Assembly: GCF_900109925.1 (NCBI RefSeq)
Contig: NZ_FOBW01000004.1
Location: 218,000-281,999 of the forward strand
DNA length: 64,000 bases
DNA from: Mesobacillus persicus
GTDB taxonomy: Bacteria > Bacillota > Bacilli > Bacillales > Cytobacillaceae
Direction: 5' to 3'
Shown piece by piece: positions 36,790-46,819 of this stretch; position 1 is the stretch's first letter; each line of letters starts with the position of its first letter. The notes beneath the pieces are model-generated. The model was not told the origin of the DNA and did not search any database. It saw nothing but the letters and a program-made list of their open reading frames with translations. The position numbers and the translations under genes are program-made.

Positions 36790-37827
36790 TTATTTCTTAT
36801 TGTAATATTCACAATACCAATTCGTAAACTGTTGAAGTCCTGCTTCTATAGATGTTTTTGGTTTAAACCCTATAGCTTTTTCTAGCAACTCAGTCGAAGC
36901 GTAAGTTGCTGGAACATCACCTGGTTTAATCGGCTCAAACACTTTTTCAAATAAGACCTCTTTACCTAAAGACTTACTTAAACATTTCTCTAGAGTCTCA
37001 ATAAATACCATCAATTTCTCAGGGCTATTATTTCCAATATTAAAAACCTTATGAGGTGCCATTTCTCCAATAGCGGGAGGATTGCTCATTAAACGCTCTA
37101 TACCCTCGACGATGTCATCAATAAAAGTAAAGTCACGATATAAATCGTTATTAAAGTCACCGTTGTTAAAAATATTAATTGGTTTTCCCTCAAAGTACTT
37201 GTTAGCGAATCCGAAATAAGCCATATCCGGTCGACCCAATGGGCCATAAACAGTAAAAAAGCGCAAACCCGTCGCAGGAATTTTATAAAGATGGCTATAG
37301 GTATAGGCCATTAACTCGTTTGACTTTTTTGTGGAAGCATAAAGTGAAACAGGGGTATCCACAAAGTCAGTTTCTTCGAATGGGACCTTCTTGTTTGCTC
37401 CGTAGACTGAACTAGATGAAGCATAGACTAAGTGTTCTACTGGATGATGTCGGCATGCTTCAAGAATATTATAAAACCCAACTACATTGCTCTGGATATA
37501 GGCATCTGGGTTTTCAATAGAGTATCTAACACCAGCCTGTGCAGCAAGGTTTACAACAATATTAGGCTTGTACGTTTCAAATACATTTGTAATTGCCTCT
37601 TTATCCGAAATATCCGCTTTAATAAAGGCAAACTTATCATAGGGCTTCAATAGTTCTAGTCTAGCATGCTTAAGATTTACATCGTAATAGTTATTTAGAT
37701 TGTCAATCCCAACTACTTTGCAGCCTTGTTCTAACAATTTTTTAGAAAGAAAGAAGCCCACAAACCCAGCTGCTCCGGTAATGAGATAGGTTTTCTTATT
37801 GTCCAACTGGTTGAAGTCTTGTGTCAA
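36790..37827 (-). CDS. UDP-glucuronate 4-epimerase-like protein (CapI/LspL type)
   Basis: A 345-residue short-chain epimerase. It has the Rossmann motif TGAAGFVGFFLSKKLLEQG, catalytic SSSSVYG and YASTKKSNE (Tyr/Lys), and the CapI-like segments TVYGPLGRPDMAYF and FNNGDFNNDLYRDFTFIDDIVEG. It should interconvert UDP-glucuronate and UDP-galacturonate, consistent with the adjacent UDP-glucose dehydrogenase. The gene overlaps that dehydrogenase. I chose a TTG start at 37827 (AAGGGGA site nine bases upstream); an ATG at 37848 has no ribosome binding site. Confidence 0.87.
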   Translation of the reverse strand: MTQDFNQLDNKKTYLITGAAGFVGFFLSKKLLEQGCKVVGIDNLNNYYDVNLKHARLELLKPYDKFAFIKADISDKEAITNVFETYKPNIVVNLAAQAGVRYSIENPDAYIQSNVVGFYNILEACRHHPVEHLVYASSSSVYGANKKVPFEETDFVDTPVSLYASTKKSNELMAYTYSHLYKIPATGLRFFTVYGPLGRPDMAYFGFANKYFEGKPINIFNNGDFNNDLYRDFTFIDDIVEGIERLMSNPPAIGEMAPHKVFNIGNNSPEKLMVFIETLEKCLSKSLGKEVLFEKVFEPIKPGDVPATYASTELLEKAIGFKPKTSIEAGLQQFTNWYCEYYNKK

Positions 37828-39187
37828 ATTGACTCGTCCCCTTTGCATTCGTTTTATTTATTACTTTCGATTCTTTCCTTCCAATTGAGTGGTACTCCAC
37901 TCCTGCTCTTCCCATTTCGTCGACTTCATAAATATTTCTACCATCAAATACTAATGGTGTTCTCATCAACTTCTTATAACTCTCAGGCGTTACAGCCTTC
38001 ACTTCTCCCCACTCAGTAAAAACAAAGCAAACATTCGCTCCTTCTAATGCTTCCTCTATATTCGCGACATAAGTAATTCTACCTTTTCCGTTATGACCTT
38101 CTGGGTATACTTTCGCAAAATTTTCAGCTCCAACTGGATCAAAGGCATAGATATTTGCCCCCTGTTCTAATAATAACGGAATATTCTCAAGGGACGCTGC
38201 TTCTCTTAAATCATCTGTACCTGGTTTAAAGGTCAACCCTAACACTGCCACCTTTAGACCATTAAAGGTAATTAGCCTTTTACTTGCCTTTTTATATAAC
38301 ATCGTTTTTTGTTCTTGGTTTACATCTATGGCTGCCTTAACCGTTTTAAGTTCATATCCATTTTGTCTTGCAATGTTTTCAAGTGCTTTTGTATCCTTAG
38401 GGAAGCAGGACCCTCCATAGCCAATACCTGCATTTAAAAACTTACTTCCAATTCGCTCGTCAAAGCTCATTCCTCTTGCAACATCCTGAATATCAGCACC
38501 AACAAGTTCACAAAGATTAGCAATGTCATTCATATAGGAAATTTTAAGGGCAAGGAAGTCGTTGGAAGCATATTTAATCATCTCCGCAGATCTCCTGTTT
38601 ACTGACACTACAGGTAAATGAAATGGCTCATAAATATTCATCATAAGTTCTTCAGCCCATTTACTTTCCGTTCCAATAATAACTCGTTCTGCATAAAGCG
38701 TATCATGTACAGCAGATCCTTGTGCCAAGAATTCAGGGTTTGACGCCACTTCTACTTTGACATCATTGACTAAAAAATCGTTAATAAACTGCTCAACTTT
38801 ATCATTTGTGCCAACAGGAACAGTAGACTTTACAACAACAAGACAGTCTTTTTCTATTGATTCCGCAATCTGCCTGGCAACAGTAGCTATATATGAAAGA
38901 TTTGCAGAACCATCTGGCTGCTCTGGAGTACCTACTCCGATAAAAATTGCATCTGCATCCTTATAAGCAGACTTATAATCTGTAGTATAGTCGATTCTTC
39001 CGGCAACATAATTCTTCTTCATTAACTCTTCCAATCCCTCTTCATAGATTGGAGAATTACCAGATTTCATTAAATCCACTTTTTCTTCATCTATATCAAC
39101 ACACGTTACTTGGTGTCCGACCTCAGCAAAACATACTCCTGCTACTAACCCTACATAGCCAGTACCTGCTACTGCTATCTTAAACAT
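37796..39187 (-). CDS. UDP-glucose 6-dehydrogenase
   Basis: A 463-residue UDP-glucose dehydrogenase. It has the Rossmann motif AVAGTGYVGLVAGVCFAEVGH, the EFLAQGSAV segment, the catalytic cysteine in GIGYGGSCFPKDT and the C-terminal GLTFKPGTDDLREA. It makes UDP-glucuronate, the precursor of teichuronic acid-like polymers (TuaD reaction). The last 25 residues after GVEYHSIGR extend past the usual end and overlap the epimerase start by 32 bases. The ATG at 39187 (AGGAGG ten bases upstream) was preferred over one six bases earlier. Confidence 0.92.
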   Translation of the reverse strand: MFKIAVAGTGYVGLVAGVCFAEVGHQVTCVDIDEEKVDLMKSGNSPIYEEGLEELMKKNYVAGRIDYTTDYKSAYKDADAIFIGVGTPEQPDGSANLSYIATVARQIAESIEKDCLVVVKSTVPVGTNDKVEQFINDFLVNDVKVEVASNPEFLAQGSAVHDTLYAERVIIGTESKWAEELMMNIYEPFHLPVVSVNRRSAEMIKYASNDFLALKISYMNDIANLCELVGADIQDVARGMSFDERIGSKFLNAGIGYGGSCFPKDTKALENIARQNGYELKTVKAAIDVNQEQKTMLYKKASKRLITFNGLKVAVLGLTFKPGTDDLREAASLENIPLLLEQGANIYAFDPVGAENFAKVYPEGHNGKGRITYVANIEEALEGANVCFVFTEWGEVKAVTPESYKKLMRTPLVFDGRNIYEVDEMGRAGVEYHSIGRKESKVINKTNAKGTSQFDTRLQPVGQ

Positions 39188-39607
39188 TCGCATTCATCCT
39201 CCTACTAACTAATTTATAATTTATTCAAGTGCTTTAGATTAAGTATTTAATGCTATTTTATTAATCATTTATAGTCATATTTTCAATTTTAACTTTTCAT
39301 AGAAACATTGGTTAACCTAATTCGATCATCAACCTATTATATACTACAACTAGTTCAATGTAGAAGGTAGTATAGATTTATTCCTATTCTAGTAAATTAT
39401 TGTTAGTCTAGAAGAATTTACACTTGAAGTCAGCTCTCACCTACAGATACTTCAGTAAAAGTTGTATTACTTATTTACCGGACAATTATAATTAAAACCA
39501 ATACCTACGTCTAATTAGGAAGTAAAATCTCTGCAACATAAACAAGTGAAAAATAATGTATTTTCCACTTGTTTACCCCGGAAACCGCAGAATAAGGTTC
39601 CGGAATA
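39188..39607. other. 420-base gap between galU and the UDP-glucose dehydrogenase gene
   Basis: Very AT-rich, no open frame. It contains the galU terminator at its right side and only poor promoter matches ahead of the dehydrogenase gene. The operon is probably split into two transcription units here. Confidence 0.4.
39541..39573 (-). terminator. Probable galU terminator
   Basis: ACAAGTGAAAAATA pairs with TATTTTCCACTTGT around a 3-base loop, with TTTATG following on the minus strand. A second imperfect stem (39577-39603) precedes it. Confidence 0.55.
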
Positions 39608-40498
39608 TTATCTGCGATTAATTAATTGGTTGTCTACCACTGTTTTCAAATACTTCACTACATCTTCCCGTAAATCTTCTCTAGTAAGTGCAAAATCGAC
39701 AGTAGCTTTTACAAAACCAAATTTATCCCCAACATCATAGCGATTGCCTTCAAATTCAAAAGCTAGTACAGGTTGATTTTCATTTAACCGATTAATTGCA
39801 TCCGTAAGTTGAATCTCACCACCAGCACCAGGCTCCAAAGTAGCTAGGATATTAAAAATTTCAGGTCGCAAAATATAACGCCCTAAGATAGCATAGTTTG
39901 AAGGTGCTTCTTTTTCCGATGGCTTTTCAACTAGTGTTTCAATAGAAATTACTGAATCATCAATACTTTCTTGTTTCGGCGCAATAATGCCGTATTTAGA
40001 TACATCTTCCGTTGGAACCTTTTGAACCCCCACAATTGATGTCTTAAATTGGTCGTAGACTTCAATCAACTGTTTTAGACATGGTTTATCTGACTGCACA
40101 ATATCATCGCCCAAAAGCACAGCAAAAGGTTCGTTCCCAATAAAACGATTAGCGCAAAAAATAGCATGTCCAAGACCTTTTGGTTCCTTCTGTCTAATGT
40201 AATGGATGTTAACCAAGTTTGAAATGGATTGAACCTCTTTGAGTAAATCCCATTTTTCCTTTTGGGCTAAGGTCTCCTCAAGTTCATAGGATTTATCAAA
40301 GTGATCTTCTATAGCTCGTTTTCCTCTGCCACTCACAATAATTATATCTTCAATTCCTGCCGCAACAGCCTCTTCAACAATATACTGAATTGTTGGTTTA
40401 TCAACAATTGGTAGCATTTCCTTTGGCTGAGCTTTAGTTGCAGGTAGGAAGCGAGTACCCAGCCCTGCCGCAGGGATAATAGCCTTACGTATTTTCAC
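39608..40498 (-). CDS. galU: UTP-glucose-1-phosphate uridylyltransferase
   Basis: A 296-residue nucleotidyltransferase. The signature is [32 protein letters not shown] (split motif GLGTRFLP...KEMLP), followed by LGDDIVQ, VEKPS and EIQLTDAI. It makes UDP-glucose for UDP-glucuronate, galactose-type sugars and glycolipids (GtaB in B. subtilis). It starts at a GTG with a GGAGGA site. It is the seventh gene of the second polysaccharide block that precedes the UDP-uronic acid genes. Confidence 0.93.
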   Translation of the reverse strand: MKIRKAIIPAAGLGTRFLPATKAQPKEMLPIVDKPTIQYIVEEAVAAGIEDIIIVSGRGKRAIEDHFDKSYELEETLAQKEKWDLLKEVQSISNLVNIHYIRQKEPKGLGHAIFCANRFIGNEPFAVLLGDDIVQSDKPCLKQLIEVYDQFKTSIVGVQKVPTEDVSKYGIIAPKQESIDDSVISIETLVEKPSEKEAPSNYAILGRYILRPEIFNILATLEPGAGGEIQLTDAINRLNENQPVLAFEFEGNRYDVGDKFGFVKATVDFALTREDLREDVVKYLKTVVDNQLINRR

Positions 40499-40598
40499 TT
40501 GAACTTCCTCCTCTAATAATTCTATCGTATAAACTTCTTTGTTAACACGATCCGATAAAATTGGCCTTAAAGTAAAAGTTAACTACATACTAATGTGC

Positions 40599-41708
40599 TT
40601 AATTACTTATCCTTTTATATAATTTTTGATATTGATTGGACATGTTTTTCGCATTCAAACTATTTTCAACTATAGAAAGAGCCTCATTTGAAAAACCTTT
40701 ACTTCCATCAAGGTTATTAAAAACAGCTGATAATGATCCTGAATTCCCTACCCTAAAAATGAAGCCACCATTAGGGTTCAACCCTAATATTTCCTTATGT
40801 GGATGGATGTCTGATAAAATCGGCGGAATACCACATGCAAGGGCTTCCAACGTAGCATTTGGGAGCCCTTCCGCTAAAGATGCTGACACAAAATAATCTG
40901 CACATCTTAGGTAATCAACCACATTATTAACTCTTCCAAGAAAAAGGATATTATCTTTATCTCTAGCAAGCACTTTGCATTTATCTAATTCTGGACCATC
41001 GCCTAGGAATACAAGAATATGCCCTTCTTTCTCAGCATGCTCACTTGACATAAAACCCTGTATAATGGTTTGTGGATCTTTAAATTTTGACATATGCCCT
41101 ACAGAAATAATTATAGTTTTATTTATCGGTAGACCAAGGGTTTTTCTGAGTGTTATTTTTGAATTAGTTTCAACAGGAAAATATACTTGCTGGTCCACAC
41201 CATTTTGTATGCATGACGTATTGATTTTTCTGGTGCTATATTCTTTACTTATACTCTCCGAACACGAAATTGGATAGTCTACCTTCTTTATTATTTTGGT
41301 ATGCATATAGGCCATTAACATACCTTTAAGTTTGCCGTATCTCATAGGATAATCATAATAAACATAATTATGAAGTGTTGATACTGTAGGGATATATGTT
41401 TTACTTATTACCGCTAAAGTATCCGCCCTAATACCATGAGAATGAATAATGTCAATTTTTTTATCCTCCAAAATTTTTAGATAAGACATTTTAGATTTAC
41501 TATCTATTTTTCCTTTACTAAGCCTAAACGAAATAATTTCAACATTCATTTTTTCAAAGTCAGGCTTTAGGCTATCACCACTTTCTTCTGACATTGTTAA
41601 AATTCTAGGGTTGAATTTATCTCTATCCAAAAACTTCACAATATTTAAAAGAATATGCATTGGTCCAGATCTTTTTAATGTTGAAACAACATATAATACA
41701 TTAATCAT
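40599..41708 (-). CDS. Group 4 family glycosyltransferase
   Basis: A 369-residue GT-B enzyme. It contains VVSTLKRSGPMHILLN, DIIHSHGIRADTLA, CIQNGVD, SVGHMSKFKDPQTIIQGF, FLGDGPELDKCK and ASLAEGLPNATLEALACGIPPILSDI (donor site). The start has a GAGGGA site. It lies ten bases after the polymerase gene. Sugar specificity unknown; a sugar of the second repeat unit is inferred. Confidence 0.86.
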   Translation of the reverse strand: MINVLYVVSTLKRSGPMHILLNIVKFLDRDKFNPRILTMSEESGDSLKPDFEKMNVEIISFRLSKGKIDSKSKMSYLKILEDKKIDIIHSHGIRADTLAVISKTYIPTVSTLHNYVYYDYPMRYGKLKGMLMAYMHTKIIKKVDYPISCSESISKEYSTRKINTSCIQNGVDQQVYFPVETNSKITLRKTLGLPINKTIIISVGHMSKFKDPQTIIQGFMSSEHAEKEGHILVFLGDGPELDKCKVLARDKDNILFLGRVNNVVDYLRCADYFVSASLAEGLPNATLEALACGIPPILSDIHPHKEILGLNPNGGFIFRVGNSGSLSAVFNNLDGSKGFSNEALSIVENSLNAKNMSNQYQKLYKRISN

Positions 41709-41717
41709 GTTTATCCC

Positions 41718-42944
41718 TCATGTATTCCTATTTAAATTTCCATCCTGATAATTACTAAAGAAGTAAATCAAGAATCCAAATACAGTAAAAAATATAACAC
41801 CAAAATCGAAATAGCTTACCTGTGCAAAATCAATAATTAATTTCAAAAACAGCAGAGCGACTACTATATTTAGTCTTGAATTTATCCCTAATTTTTTAAT
41901 TGACTGTACGAGAACATAAACTATAGGCAGATAATATATAATTAGGGTAATAAAACCTCCATTCAGTAACATTTCCAAATAGTTATTATGTGAATATGTT
42001 CCTATATCTGGTGTATTATCGAAAAAGTACAAATAAGGAGGGAACAACATTAGAATTGAATTATTTACCCCTACACCCATGAAGGGGTTCTCTTTAACTA
42101 TCCCCCAACTTTCTTTTATAAGCCATACTCTGTTATAAGCACTCTCTGTTGCTTTAAGTTGGTTGGGATCCGAAAAAACAAGAATAAATCTATTAAGCCT
42201 TTCAGAAATTGGATTATCAATTACCATTATAGTTACCAATGTTATTATTGCTAAAATAACCAAGCTTATCTTTTGTTTTCTATCAGCTCTTATAAATCCA
42301 TACAGTGCTATTAAAAGCAATATAATTATCAGGCCCTTTAACGAGGAGCTAATAAGAATTAATACTAGAGAGAAGAATACTAAAGCTATCGCAACCACTC
42401 TTTGTTTAAAATCATATTCTTTCAAAAAGTATAAAAGGACCCCAGATAAACTTGCTGTTAATACCGCAAACTGATTTCTATTATAGAATATTCCTGAAAA
42501 ATACCCATTATCATAGGTAACGATACCTAAAAAGAATAGAACAAGTGTGATTATACTAATCGATATCCAAATTACATTTACATTCAATAAAAAGAAAAGT
42601 AAATTGTCTTTATTATTTAACAACAGCTTTATCAGACTATAAGACACTGTTATATAAAAAACAGATATTATAATGTACTTTAAATGCAGCCCAATATCAG
42701 TTGCAAAAAATGTAAAGAGCAAAGGGAATAATACCCAAAAAGTTAATAAAGTAAACGGTAATATATTTACTTTAACATTAATATCCCCTTTATATATCTT
42801 AATAAAGAAACAGAAAATCAAAATAACCCCTGCAAACCAGTTAATATAAAAAAATGGCGCATCCATTCCAAATGTAAATAAAACAGCCATTCCCATCAGT
42901 AATAAAAAGTACTTATTTCCAATAAAGTTATTTTGAGAAAACAT
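41718..42944 (-). CDS. O-antigen polymerase-like membrane protein (Wzy, locus 2)
   Basis: A 408-residue protein with about 11 membrane helices. A large external loop near residues 260-325 contains SAYNRVWLIKESWGIVKENPFMGVGVNNS and THNN-like SHNNYLEMLLNGG (each family-typical in Wzy/O-antigen ligase proteins). The start overlaps the preceding glycosyltransferase gene by 17 bases and its GGAGGG site lies inside that gene. It probably polymerises the second-locus repeat unit. No Wzz gene accompanies it. Confidence 0.8.
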   Translation of the reverse strand: MFSQNNFIGNKYFLLLMGMAVLFTFGMDAPFFYINWFAGVILIFCFFIKIYKGDINVKVNILPFTLLTFWVLFPLLFTFFATDIGLHLKYIIISVFYITVSYSLIKLLLNNKDNLLFFLLNVNVIWISISIITLVLFFLGIVTYDNGYFSGIFYNRNQFAVLTASLSGVLLYFLKEYDFKQRVVAIALVFFSLVLILISSSLKGLIIILLLIALYGFIRADRKQKISLVILAIITLVTIMVIDNPISERLNRFILVFSDPNQLKATESAYNRVWLIKESWGIVKENPFMGVGVNNSILMLFPPYLYFFDNTPDIGTYSHNNYLEMLLNGGFITLIIYYLPIVYVLVQSIKKLGINSRLNIVVALLFLKLIIDFAQVSYFDFGVIFFTVFGFLIYFFSNYQDGNLNRNT

Positions 42945-44031
42945 CCGAACCCTCCAAAACTGCTAAATATTTATCCACTATACTTTCCTTTTTGAACGGC
43001 GTTGAGGAATTTTTTATTATCTCAATGTCCCATTCTTTTCTAAGTGCTAGCATTATTTTATTAGCTAAGTCTTGAATATTTAAATATTCAACCAAATACC
43101 CGTTAATATCATGCCTTATTATTTCACTAGGTCCAGAAGGACAATCAAAAGAAACGACAGGGGTTCCTACTGAAATTGACTCAACTAATACGTTAGGGAA
43201 TCCTTCATATAACGAGGAAAGGACAGTTACCTTTGCATTGGCATAATGGGGTGCTATGTCGTTACAGAATCCCTCCATAATAACACTTTTTTCAATACCC
43301 ATTTTTTTTATCAGGCTGGAAATTTCCTTTTCTAATGGACCTTCTCCCACTATCCTTAGTTTTAATTCAGGCACTTCTTTTAAACAGATTTTTAAGGCTT
43401 CTAGTAAATTTTGTATTCCCTTTTGTTTCGACAGTCTCCCGACAAACAATATTTCATCGTTTTTTTTAACTACACTACAAGAATCCCCATAATTCTCCAA
43501 CTTATTAGAAACTGGGTTATTAATAACATTAATTTTTTCAGGTTTAAAATTGTAATATTGAACCAAATCTTCTTTCATACCATTGGACTGAGCAATAACT
43601 TTGTCAACATTATTATATAACCTTTTTATAATGATATGAACAAAGTACTTATGCCACACCGATTGCTCATTACTCCTTTTAACACTTAGCACATTTATAT
43701 TCCTAGCTATAATTTCAAATTTAAATTTAAAAAATGTTCTAAAAAACACCAATATTACAGCCAACTCATGATTAAATACTAAGATTTTACTAGGCTTATT
43801 TTTGATTAAAAATTGTAGTAAACTTAAAGCACTTTTCCTTGCATTTGGCTTATTCAAATTAACTAATTCAACTTTATTATCGAGATGACTATCGTAAATA
43901 GAGTTTTCTAAGTTTAGGACAGTTAGTCGAACATTAAATCCCCTACTTACTAATTCATTAGCAACCGTAGTACAAACTCTTTCAGCTCCCCCACCTCTTA
44001 AAGAGCTTATTACCAAATCTATTTTATCCAT
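42928..44031 (-). CDS. Group 4 family glycosyltransferase
   Basis: A 367-residue GT-B enzyme with the start SSLRGGGAERVCTTVANEL and the donor-site segments LFVGRLSKQKGIQNLLEAL, RIVGEGPLEKEI, SSLYEGFPNVLVESISVGTPVVSFDCPSGPSEII (split). The GGAERV start is typical of GT4 enzymes in capsule and O-antigen clusters. Its ATG directly abuts the stop codon of the CapK-like gene (TAAATG). Confidence 0.87.
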   Translation of the reverse strand: MDKIDLVISSLRGGGAERVCTTVANELVSRGFNVRLTVLNLENSIYDSHLDNKVELVNLNKPNARKSALSLLQFLIKNKPSKILVFNHELAVILVFFRTFFKFKFEIIARNINVLSVKRSNEQSVWHKYFVHIIIKRLYNNVDKVIAQSNGMKEDLVQYYNFKPEKINVINNPVSNKLENYGDSCSVVKKNDEILFVGRLSKQKGIQNLLEALKICLKEVPELKLRIVGEGPLEKEISSLIKKMGIEKSVIMEGFCNDIAPHYANAKVTVLSSLYEGFPNVLVESISVGTPVVSFDCPSGPSEIIRHDINGYLVEYLNIQDLANKIMLALRKEWDIEIIKNSSTPFKKESIVDKYLAVLEGSDVFSK

Positions 44032-45402
44032 TTATCCTTCCACCTTTGAGATAATATATCTGTATTTCCCAGATGAAGTAGGGGGGATATTGTTAACAAA
44101 CTCGTAACTAATATTACATTCTTTACCCATAACAAATTTAATTTTATCAGTAATCTCATTTAACTGATTTTTATAAACCAGATGTGGATCGTTATTAGGC
44201 GATTGTAATACTATTTTTACCTTTACTTCATTATAATCTTCCTGTATGATTTGAAACTTTCTTATCCATTTATCATACAGTACTACACCTACAATATGAA
44301 TTAAATATATAGGGATTACTATACTACCGTCTGGACGGATAAACCTGTCAGTAATTCTCCCTGATACTTTTTCAAGCAATGGAAATCCTCTACCGCAACT
44401 ACATACTTCTCGACTAATTGTACCTGTATCACCGATACGATACCTTAACAACGGCATTGAGAAGTTTGTTAAAGGAGTAACAATCAGCTCCCCTTCTACT
44501 CCATTTTTCGCAGGAGTACCATCTGGATTTATTACCTCAATAAAGTGTGTGAGACTAGAAATATGAAGTCCATTGTGGTTACTACATTCACAAGCAATAT
44601 CTCCAACCTCTCTCGAACCATATCGGTTAAATATTTCTGTGTCAAATACCCTCTCTATTGTATCTCGCATATGAGGATATAATGTACCTGCTGAAGTCAT
44701 AATCGATTCAGGGGAGTATACTTTTTTATTATTCAGTTCAATATATCTAGCCAATTCATATATACTTTCGACATAAGCTAAGATATGGTTGGGTTTCATA
44801 TTATTTATTTCATCTAAGAATTTTTCCATATCTTCATTGTTCATTCTAAAAGCGTTTAGCCATTTCTCACTCTTAATTAATCTTCCGACCATTGTTTTAA
44901 GCGTTTCTTTACCAACAAATAGATCCCTTTCTGAACCCCAAAGCCTTATAAGGCTATCACCAAAATCTATTCCAGCCCACTTATTAAATAGGAACTTTAC
45001 CGCCATCATCCAATCATAGTACTCTTTATCTTGAATAAAAGAAACCGGTTCTCCAGTTGAACCTCCAGAGCTATTAACAAAGCTTTTTCTATTCTTGAGG
45101 TCGTTAGATTTAAGCTCCTCAAAGCGTTCTATTAAGTCTGATTTTTCTAATATTGGTATATCAGTAAACCTTTTTAAATTTACCTTGTTATTTTCTACAA
45201 TCCCCTTGTTATCCATCAATTGTCTATAGTACGGCACATTATAGTAGGAATGAAGAATTATCTTTTTAAGCTTTTCTTCTTGGATTTCTGTTATTTTTTC
45301 CGGAGGAAAAAACTGGATATCCTCAATAAGTTTTAATTTTTCCAGCGAGCCACCTTGGGATTTAATTTTCATTTTATATATTGAACTTCTAACAAATTTC
45401 AT
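44032..45402 (-). CDS. CapK/PaaK-like adenylate-forming enzyme in the polysaccharide operon
   Basis: A 456-residue member of the phenylacetate-CoA ligase-like (CapK) group. It contains the P-loop-like NSSGGSTGEPVSFIQD, the AMP-binding MTSAGTLYPHMRD and FNRYGSREVGDIACEC, RYRIGDTG and the C-terminal SSGKYRYIISKVEG lysine region. Such enzymes activate a carboxylate as an acyl-adenylate. In capsule clusters their exact substrate is not established; an acyl or amino-acid substituent of the glycan is plausible. Cysteines in ACEC and CSCGRGFP could bind metal. It overlaps the flippase gene by four bases. Confidence 0.82.
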   Translation of the reverse strand: MKFVRSSIYKMKIKSQGGSLEKLKLIEDIQFFPPEKITEIQEEKLKKIILHSYYNVPYYRQLMDNKGIVENNKVNLKRFTDIPILEKSDLIERFEELKSNDLKNRKSFVNSSGGSTGEPVSFIQDKEYYDWMMAVKFLFNKWAGIDFGDSLIRLWGSERDLFVGKETLKTMVGRLIKSEKWLNAFRMNNEDMEKFLDEINNMKPNHILAYVESIYELARYIELNNKKVYSPESIMTSAGTLYPHMRDTIERVFDTEIFNRYGSREVGDIACECSNHNGLHISSLTHFIEVINPDGTPAKNGVEGELIVTPLTNFSMPLLRYRIGDTGTISREVCSCGRGFPLLEKVSGRITDRFIRPDGSIVIPIYLIHIVGVVLYDKWIRKFQIIQEDYNEVKVKIVLQSPNNDPHLVYKNQLNEITDKIKFVMGKECNISYEFVNNIPPTSSGKYRYIISKVEG

Positions 45403-46685
45403 TCTGAATTCCCTCCTCTATAGGGATATTTCACTTTAAAATAATAAAAAACAAAAGCAATTAACAATGAATTAAAGAAAAAACCCACTAAGCTATAACT
45501 TATTATGCTTACTAACGGGTTATTTATTATCCCCCCAATAACTAAAGCAACCACTCTAAACACCAATAGACCAACCTCATAAAATAATAAATATTTCTGA
45601 AGCTTATACATTTGAATTGACACTATGGAGGGGATATTAAAAAAGCCAACGAAGAGACTTATCGCCATCCATCTCGCATAAATACCTGCATCTTCCCATT
45701 CCCTTCCTAATACTACTGAAAACAAATCAGGACCGAATGTTATTAAAAGAAAAATAGGAATTACTGCAATTGCAGCAAGACCTAATGTAACTTTCTTAAA
45801 TAGATTAAAAACATTTCCCTGAGTATTTTCTAACTCAGCTGCCTTTTGAAAGTAAACACGTCTTACTGACTCTCCAATTAAGTTAAATGGTAACATCAAG
45901 AACCTTATGCAAATTGCATAGAAACCAACAATTGTCGGAGAAAAATATAAAGCAAGAATAAATGCCGGGGCATTCTGGGATATAGAATTAATAAATGCTT
46001 GCGGGGCATTATATAACGGAAATTCCTTATATTCCTTAAAAAGCTCTTTCATTCTGATAAATTTTGGGCTATTAAAAATCCTCCTATCTTCCCTAAAAAT
46101 TTGAGAAGATAAAATAAATGTCGCTAGAAATTGTCCTAAAATCTGCCCCAAAATCAACCCTACTGGACCAAGTTTTAATAAACCACCAGCTAATTGACCA
46201 CCTACAATACCTAGTGACCTAACGGTCTGGGAAATAGATAGTCTTTTAAAGCTCTTTTTTCTAGTACTCCAATAATTCAAACTATTATACATTCCAATTA
46301 ACAGAATTGAAACTGGTATCCACAGTAAAAAAGGTTCAATTTCTTGTATATTAAGACGCTGTAATAGGCCGCTATCAATCAACGAAAAAGATATAACGAG
46401 TGATAACAAACTAACAGCAGCTGTAGTAATAATAGAAAGATATAATAGCTGTGAAGCATCAGTTGTTTTTTTCGGCAAAACTATTGATAATTCGAACTTG
46501 AAGGTAGAAATACTTGTTAATACACTGATAATCGCCGTGAATAAACTCAAAATACCAAATGAAGCAGGGGTATATAACCTACTTAAAACAGGCGCAGCTA
46601 ACAGCGTAAGAACTTGTGCAATTGCTGTCCCTGTCATAAGTAGTGTAATATTCCTTGTAAATTGGGTGTTTAACTTATTAATCAA
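45399..46685 (-). CDS. Polysaccharide flippase (Wzx, locus 2)
   Basis: A MOP-superfamily membrane protein of 428 residues with about 12 helices. It contains NITLLMTGTAIAQVLTLLAAPVLSRLYTPASFGILSLF, the typical Wzx start, and the STFKFELSIVLPKK cytoplasmic loop. It should export the second repeat unit. I chose a TTG at 46685 (AAGGGAAG site at good spacing). An ATG at 46715 would add ten residues but has no ribosome binding site. Confidence 0.85.
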   Translation of the reverse strand: MINKLNTQFTRNITLLMTGTAIAQVLTLLAAPVLSRLYTPASFGILSLFTAIISVLTSISTFKFELSIVLPKKTTDASQLLYLSIITTAAVSLLSLVISFSLIDSGLLQRLNIQEIEPFLLWIPVSILLIGMYNSLNYWSTRKKSFKRLSISQTVRSLGIVGGQLAGGLLKLGPVGLILGQILGQFLATFILSSQIFREDRRIFNSPKFIRMKELFKEYKEFPLYNAPQAFINSISQNAPAFILALYFSPTIVGFYAICIRFLMLPFNLIGESVRRVYFQKAAELENTQGNVFNLFKKVTLGLAAIAVIPIFLLITFGPDLFSVVLGREWEDAGIYARWMAISLFVGFFNIPSIVSIQMYKLQKYLLFYEVGLLVFRVVALVIGGIINNPLVSIISYSLVGFFFNSLLIAFVFYYFKVKYPYRGGNSE

Positions 46686-46819
46686 TTTTTTAACTTCCCT
46701 TAAATTTATTATCATAACATCACGTTATTTAAAACCAACATTTACCAATTAAAGGGTCGACATTTTCTAGAAGCTATATTCAACTAAAATTTATTAAAGA
46801 CTTCATTAAAATAACGAAT

